From Hymenopellis radicata (Eukaryota; Basidiomycota; Agaricomycetes; Agaricales; Physalacriaceae), in contig JADNRX010000230.1 of assembly GCA_015501595.1 (NCBI GenBank), positions 1-64,000 of the forward strand: a stretch of 64,000 bases of DNA, written 5' to 3'. Both the position numbers and the translations under genes were made by a program. A model generated the notes under the pieces. The model worked only from the letters and a program-made list of their open reading frames with translations, ran no database searches and had not been told where the DNA came from. Below are positions 55,044-64,000 of this stretch, piece after piece; position 1 is the stretch's first letter; the number at the start of each line of letters is the position of its first letter.

Positions 55044-56121
55044 GCCATGCTAGACTTGGATTAGCTACAGTTTCCAATGTTGGTTGGGATACTCACCTAA
55101 TCTTCTCTGTATCGTTCCTTGAGGATGTAATCAGCCTTTTGTCGGCTGTTTCCTGATCGAAAGTTGACATACCAATTTTTTCGTATGTCACCCCGAAGGG
55201 GACATAAAGCTTTACAAAAGTTGGAAGAAAATTGGAAGCAGTTTTGTATTCTGTATAGCCTACAGAGTAAGGAGACTGCTATATAGGGTTGTATCCGCAT
55301 CACTGATGGCACGGATCATTCAAGTTCGGCCATTGGATTCATAGTAGATGTCACTACCATCGCCCGGATTTACATGTTGCTAGGTCGTTGGACGTTCATG
55401 TGGAAGGACTGAATGAGTGGACGAGGAAAGAAAGCAAAACAAATTAGTGAATAAAGCTACAGACATTATGGTTCTGTACAGTACTACGAAGTATTCGAAC
55501 ATCTGTACTTCAAGAAGACATCTCTCATAAAGTCCGTCCTGTACCCTGTCCTCCTCGATTCTATCGGTCCCCCCCTCACGCTGTCCAGCATGCATTCAGC
55601 CCAACCTTCAGCCGTGGCACCTCTCCTCCTCCCTAGCATCGGTACCGGTTGCTGTACTCATTCCCAGAACGCTACGAATGATGCTCTATGAACACTCTCA
55701 TAATCCGAACACTTTCCACTTCTTCTATGCCACCTGCTTGCCTGAGGACGCCTCTTCCCAGCTAGGAGGCGAACTTAGTCATCGGCGATCTCGATTACGC
55801 CACACATTGGACAGGTTGTGTCTTCCCATCACATGGTCTCCAATCTTAGCCGTTATATTTCTCTACTAGTACTACCTCGGACAGAAGAACTCGGTGTTTG
55901 TCATGCAGCGAATCCGTTATATCACCTGGTCCAAGGGTTGTCGACTGTCTGCTTTGAGATCTTCCGGTGTGACGGATATAGAACGACCGAGCTGACTATT
56001 AAGCAGTGGTTTTGATCATCTCTATCATCAGTATTTGCCTGGGCCCGCCGTATTACCGTACCACAGTCCGTGTCGGAGAACCACCTTCGGACGAGACGGG
56101 TATATATGCTTAAGCTGGAGG

Positions 56122-56127
56122 TATAAA
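56122..56127 (+). promoter_or_regulatory. TATA box of the reductase gene
   Basis: TATAAA lies 47 bp upstream of the ATG at 56174. A TATATATG stands 20 bp further upstream. Confidence 0.55.
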
Positions 56128-56173
56128 GAGGCAAGGTTTCATCCCGTTTGTACACTCAATCCACTCAACAAGT

Positions 56174-57522
56174 ATGGAGTCTTCATCCGAATTAGTCTTC
56201 GTGCGTGTCTCTTCTCGGCTTGCGATCCTCAATTCTAACACCTAGAATACAGGTCACTGGCGGTACAGGATACGTCGGATCTCATATTCTGCTAGAGCTA
56301 CTCAAAGTTGGTTACCGCGTTCGAGCGTATGTTCATCTTACCATAATCTATCGATCGCGTCTACATAATCTCGTTTCGCCAGTGCCGCCCGTGGCGCCAA
56401 GATCCAGCAGCTTCGCGAGTTGTACGCGAAATACGGCGCTCAATTCGAAGTCATATCGGTGGCTGATGTCGCCATCGACGAGTTTCCTGCTGCCTTCAAA
56501 GGTGCCACTGCTGTAATCCACTCAGCGGCGCCTTTACCCTCGAGAAATGATGCACAAGAAGTGCTACGGGTACGTCACCCTGCCCGTTGTTAACATCCCG
56601 GATGGGACTTAAATTGCGCCAGGGCGCGATTGAAGGCACTCTCAATGTCGTCCGACAAGCTGACAAGGCGGGTATCAAGAAGATCGTGGTCACTAGCACG
56701 ATTGCTACTGCTCGCAATCCGAGCGGAAGCACGACTGACCAAGGTAGGATACCTCGAGCTACTGAAGTCTATTCATCTTATTGACCATCATATCAGATTG
56801 GAACCCGGTCACCAAAGAACAGGCGTACGGCCTTACTGGTATGGCAGTTTACGGGGCTGCGAAGACCGTCGCGGAACGCGAGCTATGGGCATATGCTGAT
56901 GCACATCCTCATCTTGACATCACGACAAGTACGTTAACTCATCCTATATAAACCAGAGAAAGGCCGTCTAATTCTATACGCAGTCAATCCTCCCTTCATC
57001 TACGGACCTGTCGCTGAAACGTTCAAGGTCCCTGAACCCTCCATAGGCAGTATAACCTCGCTCGGAATGTTGTATGCTCTGCTATTCCCAGACAGCACGA
57101 TGTTCCCGCCGAATGTGCACTACGCCGACGTGCGAGACGTTGCCAAAGCACACGTCCGTGCCCTGAAGGCTCCGCCCTCTTCCTCTGTCGGCAGGAAACG
57201 CCTCATATTCGGTTCTCCCTATGAATTTGACCTGGAAGCCGTACGCAACCTGGTGGTGCAGAAGAGGCCCCAAGTAGCCTCAAGATGGACCACGAAGAAA
57301 GTTCCTACGTATCCATCGCTAAAGTTACACTGCGACATGGGCCGCCTGAAGGAAGTGCTGGGGATGGATGAAGCGCAGTTTATCAGTCTGGAGGACACCA
57401 TGCTCGATTCCATCGATAGCTTGCTTGCGATTGAGCAAAACTGGATTGACACTCACGGTTACAGGCCTGAACTCCCTTCTGTCGTAACAGCAGACATGCC
57501 GAAAACTCCGGGAATACAGTAA
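56174..57522 (+). CDS. extended SDR, dihydroflavonol-4-reductase-like
   Basis: This is an NADPH-dependent reductase or epimerase of the DFR/GRE2 type. The start MESSSELVF joins across an intron to VTGGTGYVGSHILLELLKVG, the TGxxGxxG loop. The next intron gives RAAARGAKIQQLRELYAKY. Further motifs are GATAVIHSAAPL, GTLNVVRQADKAGIKKIVVT and STIATARNP. The catalytic Tyr and Lys lie in GMAVYGAAKTVAERELWAYA, then NPPFIYGP. The C-terminal substrate region ends DMPKTPGIQ. Length is about 345 residues, normal for the family. It is convergent with the laccase gene. Substrate is unknown: GRE2-type enzymes reduce small carbonyls. Confidence 0.9.
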
Positions 57523-57698
57523 AAGTGATATCTTGAAGAGTAGGTTTTAACAACAGGAGAGAAAACGAGGCTCGTCATTCAAGAGAAAAGCATACTGGAC
57601 TATAATAATACATTACGGAGCAGAACAGGATGGCGAAAAGTTGACAGAAGAACTGAGGAATGATAAACACGAATATCAAGTTAGTGGCCTTGATTATC

Positions 57699-60129
57699 TA
57701 CTGCAGCTCCTTAGGGAGAGCATTGTAGATTGGGCACAAGTCGAGATATTCTTGCTTGATGATCAAAGACTGGGGACCCGCGCGTTCCTCCGGGGGAGCC
57801 TCTGCGAACACGACGGCAAGGCCTGCCTCCAGATGCCAGTCTGTAACACAATCAGAGAGCGCTCAAACACTGAGGAAAAGCATCGTACCAATGTGGCAAT
57901 GCAAGAACCACGGTCCGGGGTTGTCAGCTCGGAAGCGAATGATCACGGTAGAGCCTCCGATACCGACCACATCTACCATGAATGAGCACTAGCACAGAAA
58001 AATCTTCAAGCTGACACTTGCCGCGTTGGGGTGGGTTAACAAAGTTCTTCGGTCCCTCCATGCCTTGAACAATAGAGAAGGCATGACCGTGTAAATGGAA
58101 AGGACTTCAAGACGATCAATGTCCCGATCTCAAGGAATTGATGAGTTATATCTTACTGAGTGTGGCCTAACAGAGTACGATGAGTCAGAATCGTGAGCTA
58201 TACCGAGCATCATAAGCTTACCTCCCGCAGATCCATGGATGACGAGCTCAACAGTCTCATTGAAGTTAAGAACAATAGTGTTCTCATTAGGAGCGAAGCT
58301 GCCCATGCCGGTGAAGTTATTGGACAGGATGTTCAGGAGAGTTGGCAAGTCAGGCGAAATGTAGCTCAGACCATTGATCGTCCACTGAAAGTCGTCAGAA
58401 ACTTCGATAAAAGAACCGACGAAGAGCGACGTACGATGCGGTCTCCGGTGGTGGCATTGACTTCCTCTTGGAATTTCAGATCAATAGAGTGGTCGGCCGG
58501 TCCAGCGCCTCCGGGAGCCTCAGGGTTGAAGACTGGGACGAGACGGTGCTCTTGAAGCGGGTCCTTTGAATTGAAATCTGGAGCACCGGTGGGATCGGCG
58601 TCTGGTGCTCCTTCATAATGAAGCACAGCGTGGACGTTGTTTGCATCCACTGCACGAATGATGAGACGAAGGGATTCTAATGCAGAAAGCTGGAGCTCAC
58701 AGTTCGGATTGTCTCCTTGATGGTGCTCTTCCAAAGGAGCGCTGATCCAGTAATTGTCAACGGGCTGATCAGCATTCAAAACGAACGAGTAGCGTTGAGC
58801 GACCAAAATCACGAAAGAGTCAACAGTCAAGGGTTCGTGACTGACACCGTCAACCTGTTCGTAGTCCTTAGCAACCTAATCGGACCTCGAGAGACATCAC
58901 GAACCTCGATGATCGTCATTGAGTGGCCAGCAATCGCGAAAGTATACTGTGCATAGCCAGACATGTTTATGCATCGGAAGCGGTAACGTTTTCCTGCAAC
59001 GACGTTGACACGCGCCCAGTCGACCTGCGGTCCACCCTGATAAAAAGTTAACGCAAGCCTAAGGAAAGCGAACAAGTTGAAGCTGCTTACGATAAATCGA
59101 CCTTTTCCATTGATTAGACCACTGTCGGCAATCTGTTTGAGGTCAGATTCACGATAACAGGCTACAGTCATTCCACGCACCGGTTCATGGAAAGGTTTTT
59201 GCTGCAGGAATTTCGCAGCAATACCGACAGAAGGCTACATGAACGTTTTAGTATCCGAGGATCCCGAGAAGAACTATTGCCCACCAAATGATACCAATCG
59301 GCCAAAGTGATGACGGTCGTCTCATCATCGATATCGTACAGGCCCAAATGCGGGTCCTCGGGGTCTGGAAACGAAGGTTACTTTGATGACTGATACCACG
59401 GTGAAAATAAGACCTACCATAGATGACAAGGGGGCTGGTGATGGGGACCGGTCAGATGCGTTGATCTCTGGAACTCATAGGACACTTACCCGCGGAGCCC
59501 ATCGACGTACTGAGACGCCAGATGACTATGGTACCAGTACGTGCCCGCTTGTCCGTTCAAAGGGACTGAACAGGACGAGTTAGACCTGCGCAATGAGGAT
59601 TCGAATTACAGCTTACTATCGTAGGTGTAAGAATGCCCTGGGGAAACAGGGCACTGATTGACAAACGCCGCTAGGATAACGAGTTAGCTTGATCCCCCTG
59701 ATACATCGATCATAGAAAGCTCACGTCCGTCTTCTGAGGCGGTCCTCATTTGGAACTGTGGCGTATGATAAATATTAAAAGTCATGAACAGAGGCGGAAA
59801 GCGCTTACCAAACCATGCCAATGGATAGTCAGACTGCGCCTGTTAACAGTAAAACAAGGTGAGCATCGTGAAAAGTAGCTTTGAACGCCGCCGTACCTCA
59901 TAGTCGGGTCGGTCAAGAGGTTGTTAGTCTGGATGTGCAAGACATCGTTCTTGTTAGCCTGAATCAAAGTACCAGGGAAGATGCCATTATTGATAACTCC
60001 GACCCGCTCAAAGCCGTCTGGTGCGACGACATCGTTGGCGATGTCAAAAGTGAAGTTGACATCGGCAGCGCGAGCGAGGGAGACAAGTCGAGTGGCGAGA
60101 AGCGCAAAGGAAAGCGAAAGACTGAACAT
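57699..60129 (-). CDS. laccase (AA1 multicopper oxidase)
   Basis: This secreted copper enzyme oxidises phenols with O2 in lignin modification. The signal peptide is [21 protein letters not shown]. All four laccase signatures are present on exons: L1 [20 protein letters not shown]2 [20 protein letters not shown]3 [19 protein letters not shown]4 [19 protein letters not shown]. The residue ten after the L4 Cys is Leu, the usual class with medium redox potential. More than ten introns; two short ones around 59160-59280 remove what otherwise looks like an insertion before INGKGRF. The protein ends YNALPKELQ at 57699. A TATA box lies 50 bp upstream. Length is close to the usual 520 residues. Confidence 0.95.
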
Positions 60130-60178
60130 CTGGGTGAGCAGGTGTGTTCGATGAGTATTGGCGAAAGTAGCTCGCCTC

Positions 60179-60184
60179 TTTATA
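60179..60184 (-). promoter_or_regulatory. TATA box of the laccase gene
   Basis: TATAAA on the minus strand, 50 bp upstream of the laccase ATG at 60129, followed by a CT/AG-rich leader. Confidence 0.6.
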
Positions 60185-61291
60185 CACCTCAGAAGGGACC
60201 GCAAGGCCCCGTTAATGGCTCACTAATTCTCATGGTATCGTTTGGACACCGACCGTAGCAGTCCTATGCGGTACAAAGATGAGCAGGCCAGGCCCAGAGA
60301 GGGGTTCGACTGAGTGAAGGTCGTATCCCTATCATTGTATCAAGACGTCATCCGAGAGTTTGTGGGAGCAAAGATCTGAGGAAATGCGGCTCAGAATTGT
60401 GCTTGCAACATCTTACTGAGGAGGTGAAGTCCATGGTTATTGCTTTCGTGAAGAGTAGTACCCTGGGCGGCAAGGTTCACGAGAAAACCTAGCGTCAAGA
60501 CTCAAAGCGCACTGTAAACGTTCAGTACAATCTTAGCGAGAATGAATTGCTTGCTAACGTTCGAATGTAAAAATAGTACAACCTCCATGTCCCCGATGTG
60601 CGTAGGAGCTGCTGTCGAGTACGAGACGGGTGCAAACATGAGCATGGGGTGTTAGCGTTCAGACGGAAAGTCATACCTCTTCTTCTTCATCCAAACATCT
60701 TCGCATTGTATTTTGTCACTCAGGAGTTGTCGTTCTGATAAACTGGATTGGGTTCCATGGTTCGCGTCGACCTGCGCGCCCTGTGGAGCTTGGAGCTAAA
60801 ATTGCACCGAGAGTCGGCATGAAAAGTTCGTTTCTGACGAAAAAGGCAAACACTTGCGCCGCCAGTGGTCGACAGCCCTTCTCTTGATGTTGATTGAGTC
60901 GAATACCTAGTCCATGGACTTGGTGCGAAGTGACTAGTGAATACACGGTTACTACTGCTGCCAAGTAAACGCGTGAGAATGCCGAAAGGTAAGGCGATGG
61001 GCGGTTTAACAGAACAGTCACGGGCCCGATGAGCCTGGGAAGCGCGCCCTTAAAAAGCGCGTCACTAATACCCTCTTTCAGCGCTCTGGCGTCCACGCCA
61101 TTGCTTTGACAAGTGACATGCGCAGCGATCCGTTGACTAACGAGCCATAAACAAACTGATGGATTGACTCTGTACGTGAACATTGTGGGAGTGCGGAGGC
61201 GTTTAGGAGTGGACTACAAGATGCCAAATTCAGTAAATGATACTTGAGGAAATAACATAGGAAAAAGAAAAGACGTGTCGCCTACAGTGCG
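60185..61291. other. laccase upstream region, no gene
   Basis: This 1.1 kb lies between the laccase start and the 3' end of the BTB gene, both on the minus strand. The longest ORF (60716-61183, minus) has no family features. It should hold the laccase promoter; I could not assign metal- or xenobiotic-response elements with confidence. Confidence 0.4.
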
Positions 61292-63297
61292 CTACAACTT
61301 GAACCAACCGTCAAAATCCTTCCATATCCTCTCCCTTCTTTTGGAGTAGATGTCTGTCCTTTTCTCCGCGCAAGCGTCACAAAAGCCTGCTCCCTTCCAA
61401 TCAAAATCAGCGAGAGCCTTGAAGCCGCACACTTGGTCACGAGAATATTCATCCAAAATGCCCGATTTTCGTACTGAGCGCATATGAGCAATGGGATCGC
61501 TCGCCGCCACGCATGGAACGACATCACAGTGCTCCAGAGCGACGAACAAGACCTCTTGGACCCAAGACTCCGTGAGCTTCTGTCTGGGTACTCGTAGAAG
61601 GTCAATTGCAGCAAGTTCATCGTGGGTGTAGTTCTTCAAACCGTGCTCCAAATCTTCGGTGCGGAATAGCTCGTATAGAGCCCGCTTCCGGATGCTCGGG
61701 ACATTGCACTTTGTCGAGAGAATAACGGTGTCCATCGCGTATGGGATAGGTTTCGGCGTAAGGTCATCAAGAGAAGCTGGCCACTTCTTCTCGAAGATTT
61801 TCAACGCCCAAGTGTAGTAGGATTCGAAAGACAGCGCATCTGCCACCTCAAGAACAGCAGCGACAGTTTCGAATGTAGGCTCTGAGCCATCGAGGTAAGT
61901 ACTAGAGGATGCCTGAGTTCGCGAGAAAGCAGAAAAACGGGCATTAAACTTACATAGGATCCTCAATGACATCCAAGAGAATAGAAAAGTTTTCCGCCGT
62001 CACGTTATCCTCCTTGATTGCGTACAGCGGGAGTCGGTTGTCCTTCGGTCCGACGTATTCGTCAATGCGCTCTTCCCCCGCCCCACCAAACACAGAGTCT
62101 TTGAAGTAAGTACTGCGTTTAATGAGGGAGCTGCGATGGAGTCGGAATTCGACGTCATCGATAGCGATTATAACATTCCCATCTAGCACCCAGTGAAGCT
62201 CGCTCTTTCGTCTCCTTTTCTTGGGCTTTGCTTTCTTCTTGGGTGGCTGTAGTTGTTCTTCCTCGTCTTCTAGCTTTCGTTTTAGAGTTGTACCACTCTC
62301 TTGCTCTGGGCGAGTATGCTGGGTAAAGGGACTGAATTTATGGGAAGGACCTGGAGAGTTTGCGGGAGTAGAGTTGACAGAAATGACCTCATGTTTAAGA
62401 GGTGAATTGCTCGGGCGAGGTTTAGCTTTAGAACGCGTTGGTGTTGAAGGATTAGCAATCTGGTTGGAAGAATCGGCATTTGTTGTGAATCTCTCTACAT
62501 GGAAAACCTTACCTCGTATTTCGGGTACATCTTCTCGCGCATCTGTGATAACTGGCTATCTTGTTGAGAGTGCTTTAGTTTGTTAGTACTTTGTGACAAG
62601 AACGCAGGCGGGGGAAGTGCGACATCGTCATCTGACGGCTCCGAGTCTTCAATGTCGATGGGTGTAGTGTCTATCACGGCCTCCTTTGAGGGTCCGGCCA
62701 TTGGAAAAGGGCGAGCTTGAGACAATTGGCTGGCAGGTACTTGTGGCACGTCTGGATCGGGCGTCAGCGACACGGGTCGAGGGCGTGGACGCCGAGCGCT
62801 GGCAGTAGATTCGTTGGCCTGCGAGTCAGATGCTGTCTGGGAAGCGGGTGCCTTGCCTGATAACACGGTATGAGTATCATAGTAGTTGCAGAGACAGCAA
62901 AGTCGTACTATTAGCCCGAGATTGAGACGGCACGATTGCTTCTGGCTGCTTTCCTTGACTTTTGGGAAGGAAGGGGGTTCCAGGAGGTTTGCCTGTCATG
63001 AACGCGTTAAGAGGATGCACTGATGGCGCAGAACGAGTTCACGTACCGCGAGGCGACGCTGTCTTCAATCTCAGCGGCGATTTCAACGCTGCAGAAGAAA
63101 ATCGCTGGACGCCTTTGAAGGAAATAAGAGAAATACTGGGAAACCCTATAAGTCCACCTACCTTGCGGTGCTGGTGTCACTGGCAGCGATTTTGCAGCTG
63201 TGGACGGCGCACTGTGGGACTCTTCGGAGTTCATTGTCGAGTTGCTCGGCGTGTCGTTGTCTTCCTCGTCTGATGTCAAAGGCGAGAGAGCATTCAT
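61292..63297 (-). CDS. BTB/POZ domain protein with disordered N-terminus and NLS
   Basis: The N-terminal half is disordered: MNALSPLTSDEEDNDTPSNS, then Ser/Pro-rich stretches (PRPRPVSLTPDPDVPQVPAS) and the acidic IDIEDSEPSDDDVALPPP. A strong nuclear signal follows (PPKKKAKPKKRRRKSE). The BTB core begins DGNVIIAIDDVEFRLHRSSL and continues KRSTYFKDSVFGG and AENFSILLDVIEDP. A GTAAGT..CTCTAG intron of about 46 nt joins it in frame to TYLDGSEPTFETVAAVLEVA. The C-terminal helical region (WALKIFEKKWPASLDDLT) is typical of the many agaricomycete BTB proteins. It ends with a Cys pair (GFCDACAEK). Likely a nuclear adaptor or CUL3 substrate receptor, by inference. Exon limits in the first half are approximate. 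Confidence 0.8.
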
Positions 63298-63727
63298 TAC
63301 TGTCGAGATGATGGTGGGAAGTAAGCGGCGGAGAAGAAGCGACGCGACTGGAAAGTTTGGCGGTGACAGGTGGTGCCAAACAAAAGCACAGCCACGCGGA
63401 TATTGCGGATGCTCAGCACTCAGACTCCGATGCTGCGGTTCTACGAGTGAAAAATTCGTTCAGACGTCGCTACGATGCTGCTTGATTACGTTGAAAGGGA
63501 ATCAATGGAATGCTGATTGTGGCATGACTTGTAGGACAACGCGACATTTGAACGATGCTGTTGATCTCGGCTAAGCAAAGTGGCGTCGAATTTAGACTGG
63601 AAGAGATGTGACGTTTGTTACTAATTGATTCTTTCCAACAATGCGTAAAATACTAATACAATGACGACTACAAACTACACGCACTACAACATGAGAGAGA
63701 CGTAACTAGTGCGAAAAGAATTGGAGA
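63298..63727. other. intergenic between BTB gene and malate synthase
   Basis: Promoter of the BTB gene and 3' UTR of malate synthase, both on the minus strand. No other feature was seen. Confidence 0.4.
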
Positions 63728-64000
63728 TTACAAGACAGATCTCGTGAACTTAGCCTCTACACCATCTTTGGCGGCCAGATATGGCATCAAGTCGCTGGTC
63801 AAGAACTCACTGGGCCAATCCTTCCTGATTTGCCCTTTGAGATAGTCGACAGCAACCGACAAGTCAGCGTCTTTGACGCCAGGTGCAATCTTCTTGATAC
63901 CAGGCGACAACTCGTCGATCCACTTGTCTAAAAGTGCTGTTGTGATGATCTCGCCGGTCTCCAACCGAGACTGGTAGTGCACCCATTGCCAAAGCTGCAC
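63728..64000 (-). CDS. malate synthase, C-terminal part (cut by window edge)
   Basis: Malate synthase condenses glyoxylate and acetyl-CoA in the glyoxylate cycle, usually in peroxisomes. Only the last 90 residues are inside the window. MQLWQWVHYQSRLETGEIIT matches the conserved C-terminal domain (W-x-W-x-H), followed by KWIDELSPGIKKIAPGVKDA and SDLMPYLAAKDGVEAKF. The last residues read TRSVL. A canonical PTS1 would be SKL-like, so peroxisomal import by this tail is uncertain unless the last exon is spliced differently. The start lies outside the window. Confidence 0.8.
   Translation of the reverse strand: MQLWQWVHYQSRLETGEIITTALLDKWIDELSPGIKKIAPGVKDADLSVAVDYLKGQIRKDWPSEFLTSDLMPYLAAKDGVEAKFTRSVL

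Larger units (their letters stand above)
53577..56173. other. 2.6 kb gene-free repeat-rich region
   Basis: There is no coding exon. The left third (53850-54200) is GC-rich with many GGCC runs. The middle (54350-54965) holds palindromes and TTANTAAC-rich repeats, annotated separately. The right part (55050-56100) is ordinary AT-balanced DNA and ends in the promoter of the reductase gene. It looks like remains of small non-autonomous transposable elements, but I see no transposase or reverse transcriptase. Confidence 0.5.

Noticed and set aside
59150..59290. Unusual insertion in the laccase before INGKGRF
   Set aside because: Two short canonical introns remove most of it; what remains is only a slightly longer loop.
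60716..61183. 155-codon minus-strand ORF upstream of laccase
   Set aside because: No recognisable motif, no codon signal and no splice partner; treated as promoter DNA.

Overview
The window is nuclear DNA of a filamentous basidiomycete, most likely a saprotrophic or wood-decaying agaricomycete. Genes lie close together on both strands and are cut by many 45-60 nt GT-AG introns with CTRAY-like branch points. Two genes carry the DUF6535 domain, which I know from basidiomycetes. The secreted enzyme set (laccase, AA9 LPMO, GMC oxidoreductase, GH35) fits plant-biomass decay. I cannot name the species.

Layout. 0-7 kb: a NoxR/p67phox-like NADPH oxidase regulator, a membrane glycosyltransferase-like gene with a frame break, and an unrecognised two-span membrane protein. 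7.2-7.8 kb: a TATA box and a degenerate tandem repeat. 8.4-15.7 kb: a dead copy of an NmrA-like Rossmann gene, split by about 6.27 kb of inserted DNA that carries a DUF6535 gene and a coiled-coil gene. 15.8-22 kb: a small secretory-pathway membrane protein, a GT32-type glycosyltransferase and an enoyl-CoA hydratase. 22-29 kb: a cellular RNA-dependent RNA polymerase with a 22-bp tandem repeat just upstream, then an AA9 LPMO whose last intron is 688 nt and holds two hairpins, followed by an 8-nt microexon. 29.6-33.8 kb: the intact NmrA-like gene and a QutR/qa-1S-like protein built like the C-terminal half of AROM. 34-42.4 kb: a small orphan gene, a cyclin-like gene, a second DUF6535 gene, another orphan gene and a degraded copy of the cyclin 5' end. 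42.7-46.6 kb: glucosamine-6-phosphate deaminase, an IMPACT-family protein and an unrecognised type II membrane protein. 46.9-53.6 kb: a GMC oxidoreductase and a membrane-anchored GH35 beta-galactosidase. 53.6-56.1 kb: gene-free, repeat- and palindrome-rich DNA. 56.2-64 kb: a dihydroflavonol-reductase-like SDR, a laccase, a nuclear-type BTB protein and the 3' end of malate synthase.

The decay enzymes could cooperate: LPMO, beta-galactosidase, GMC oxidase as an H2O2 or electron source, and laccase. They are spread over about 33 kb with other genes between, so this is not a tight cluster. Housekeeping metabolism is represented by the hydratase, the deaminase and malate synthase.

The most unusual signals are the duplication-and-insertion history around the two DUF6535 genes and the hairpins inside the LPMO intron. 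All exon models were made by eye from reading frames, splice sites and family motifs; outer exons are less certain than cores.
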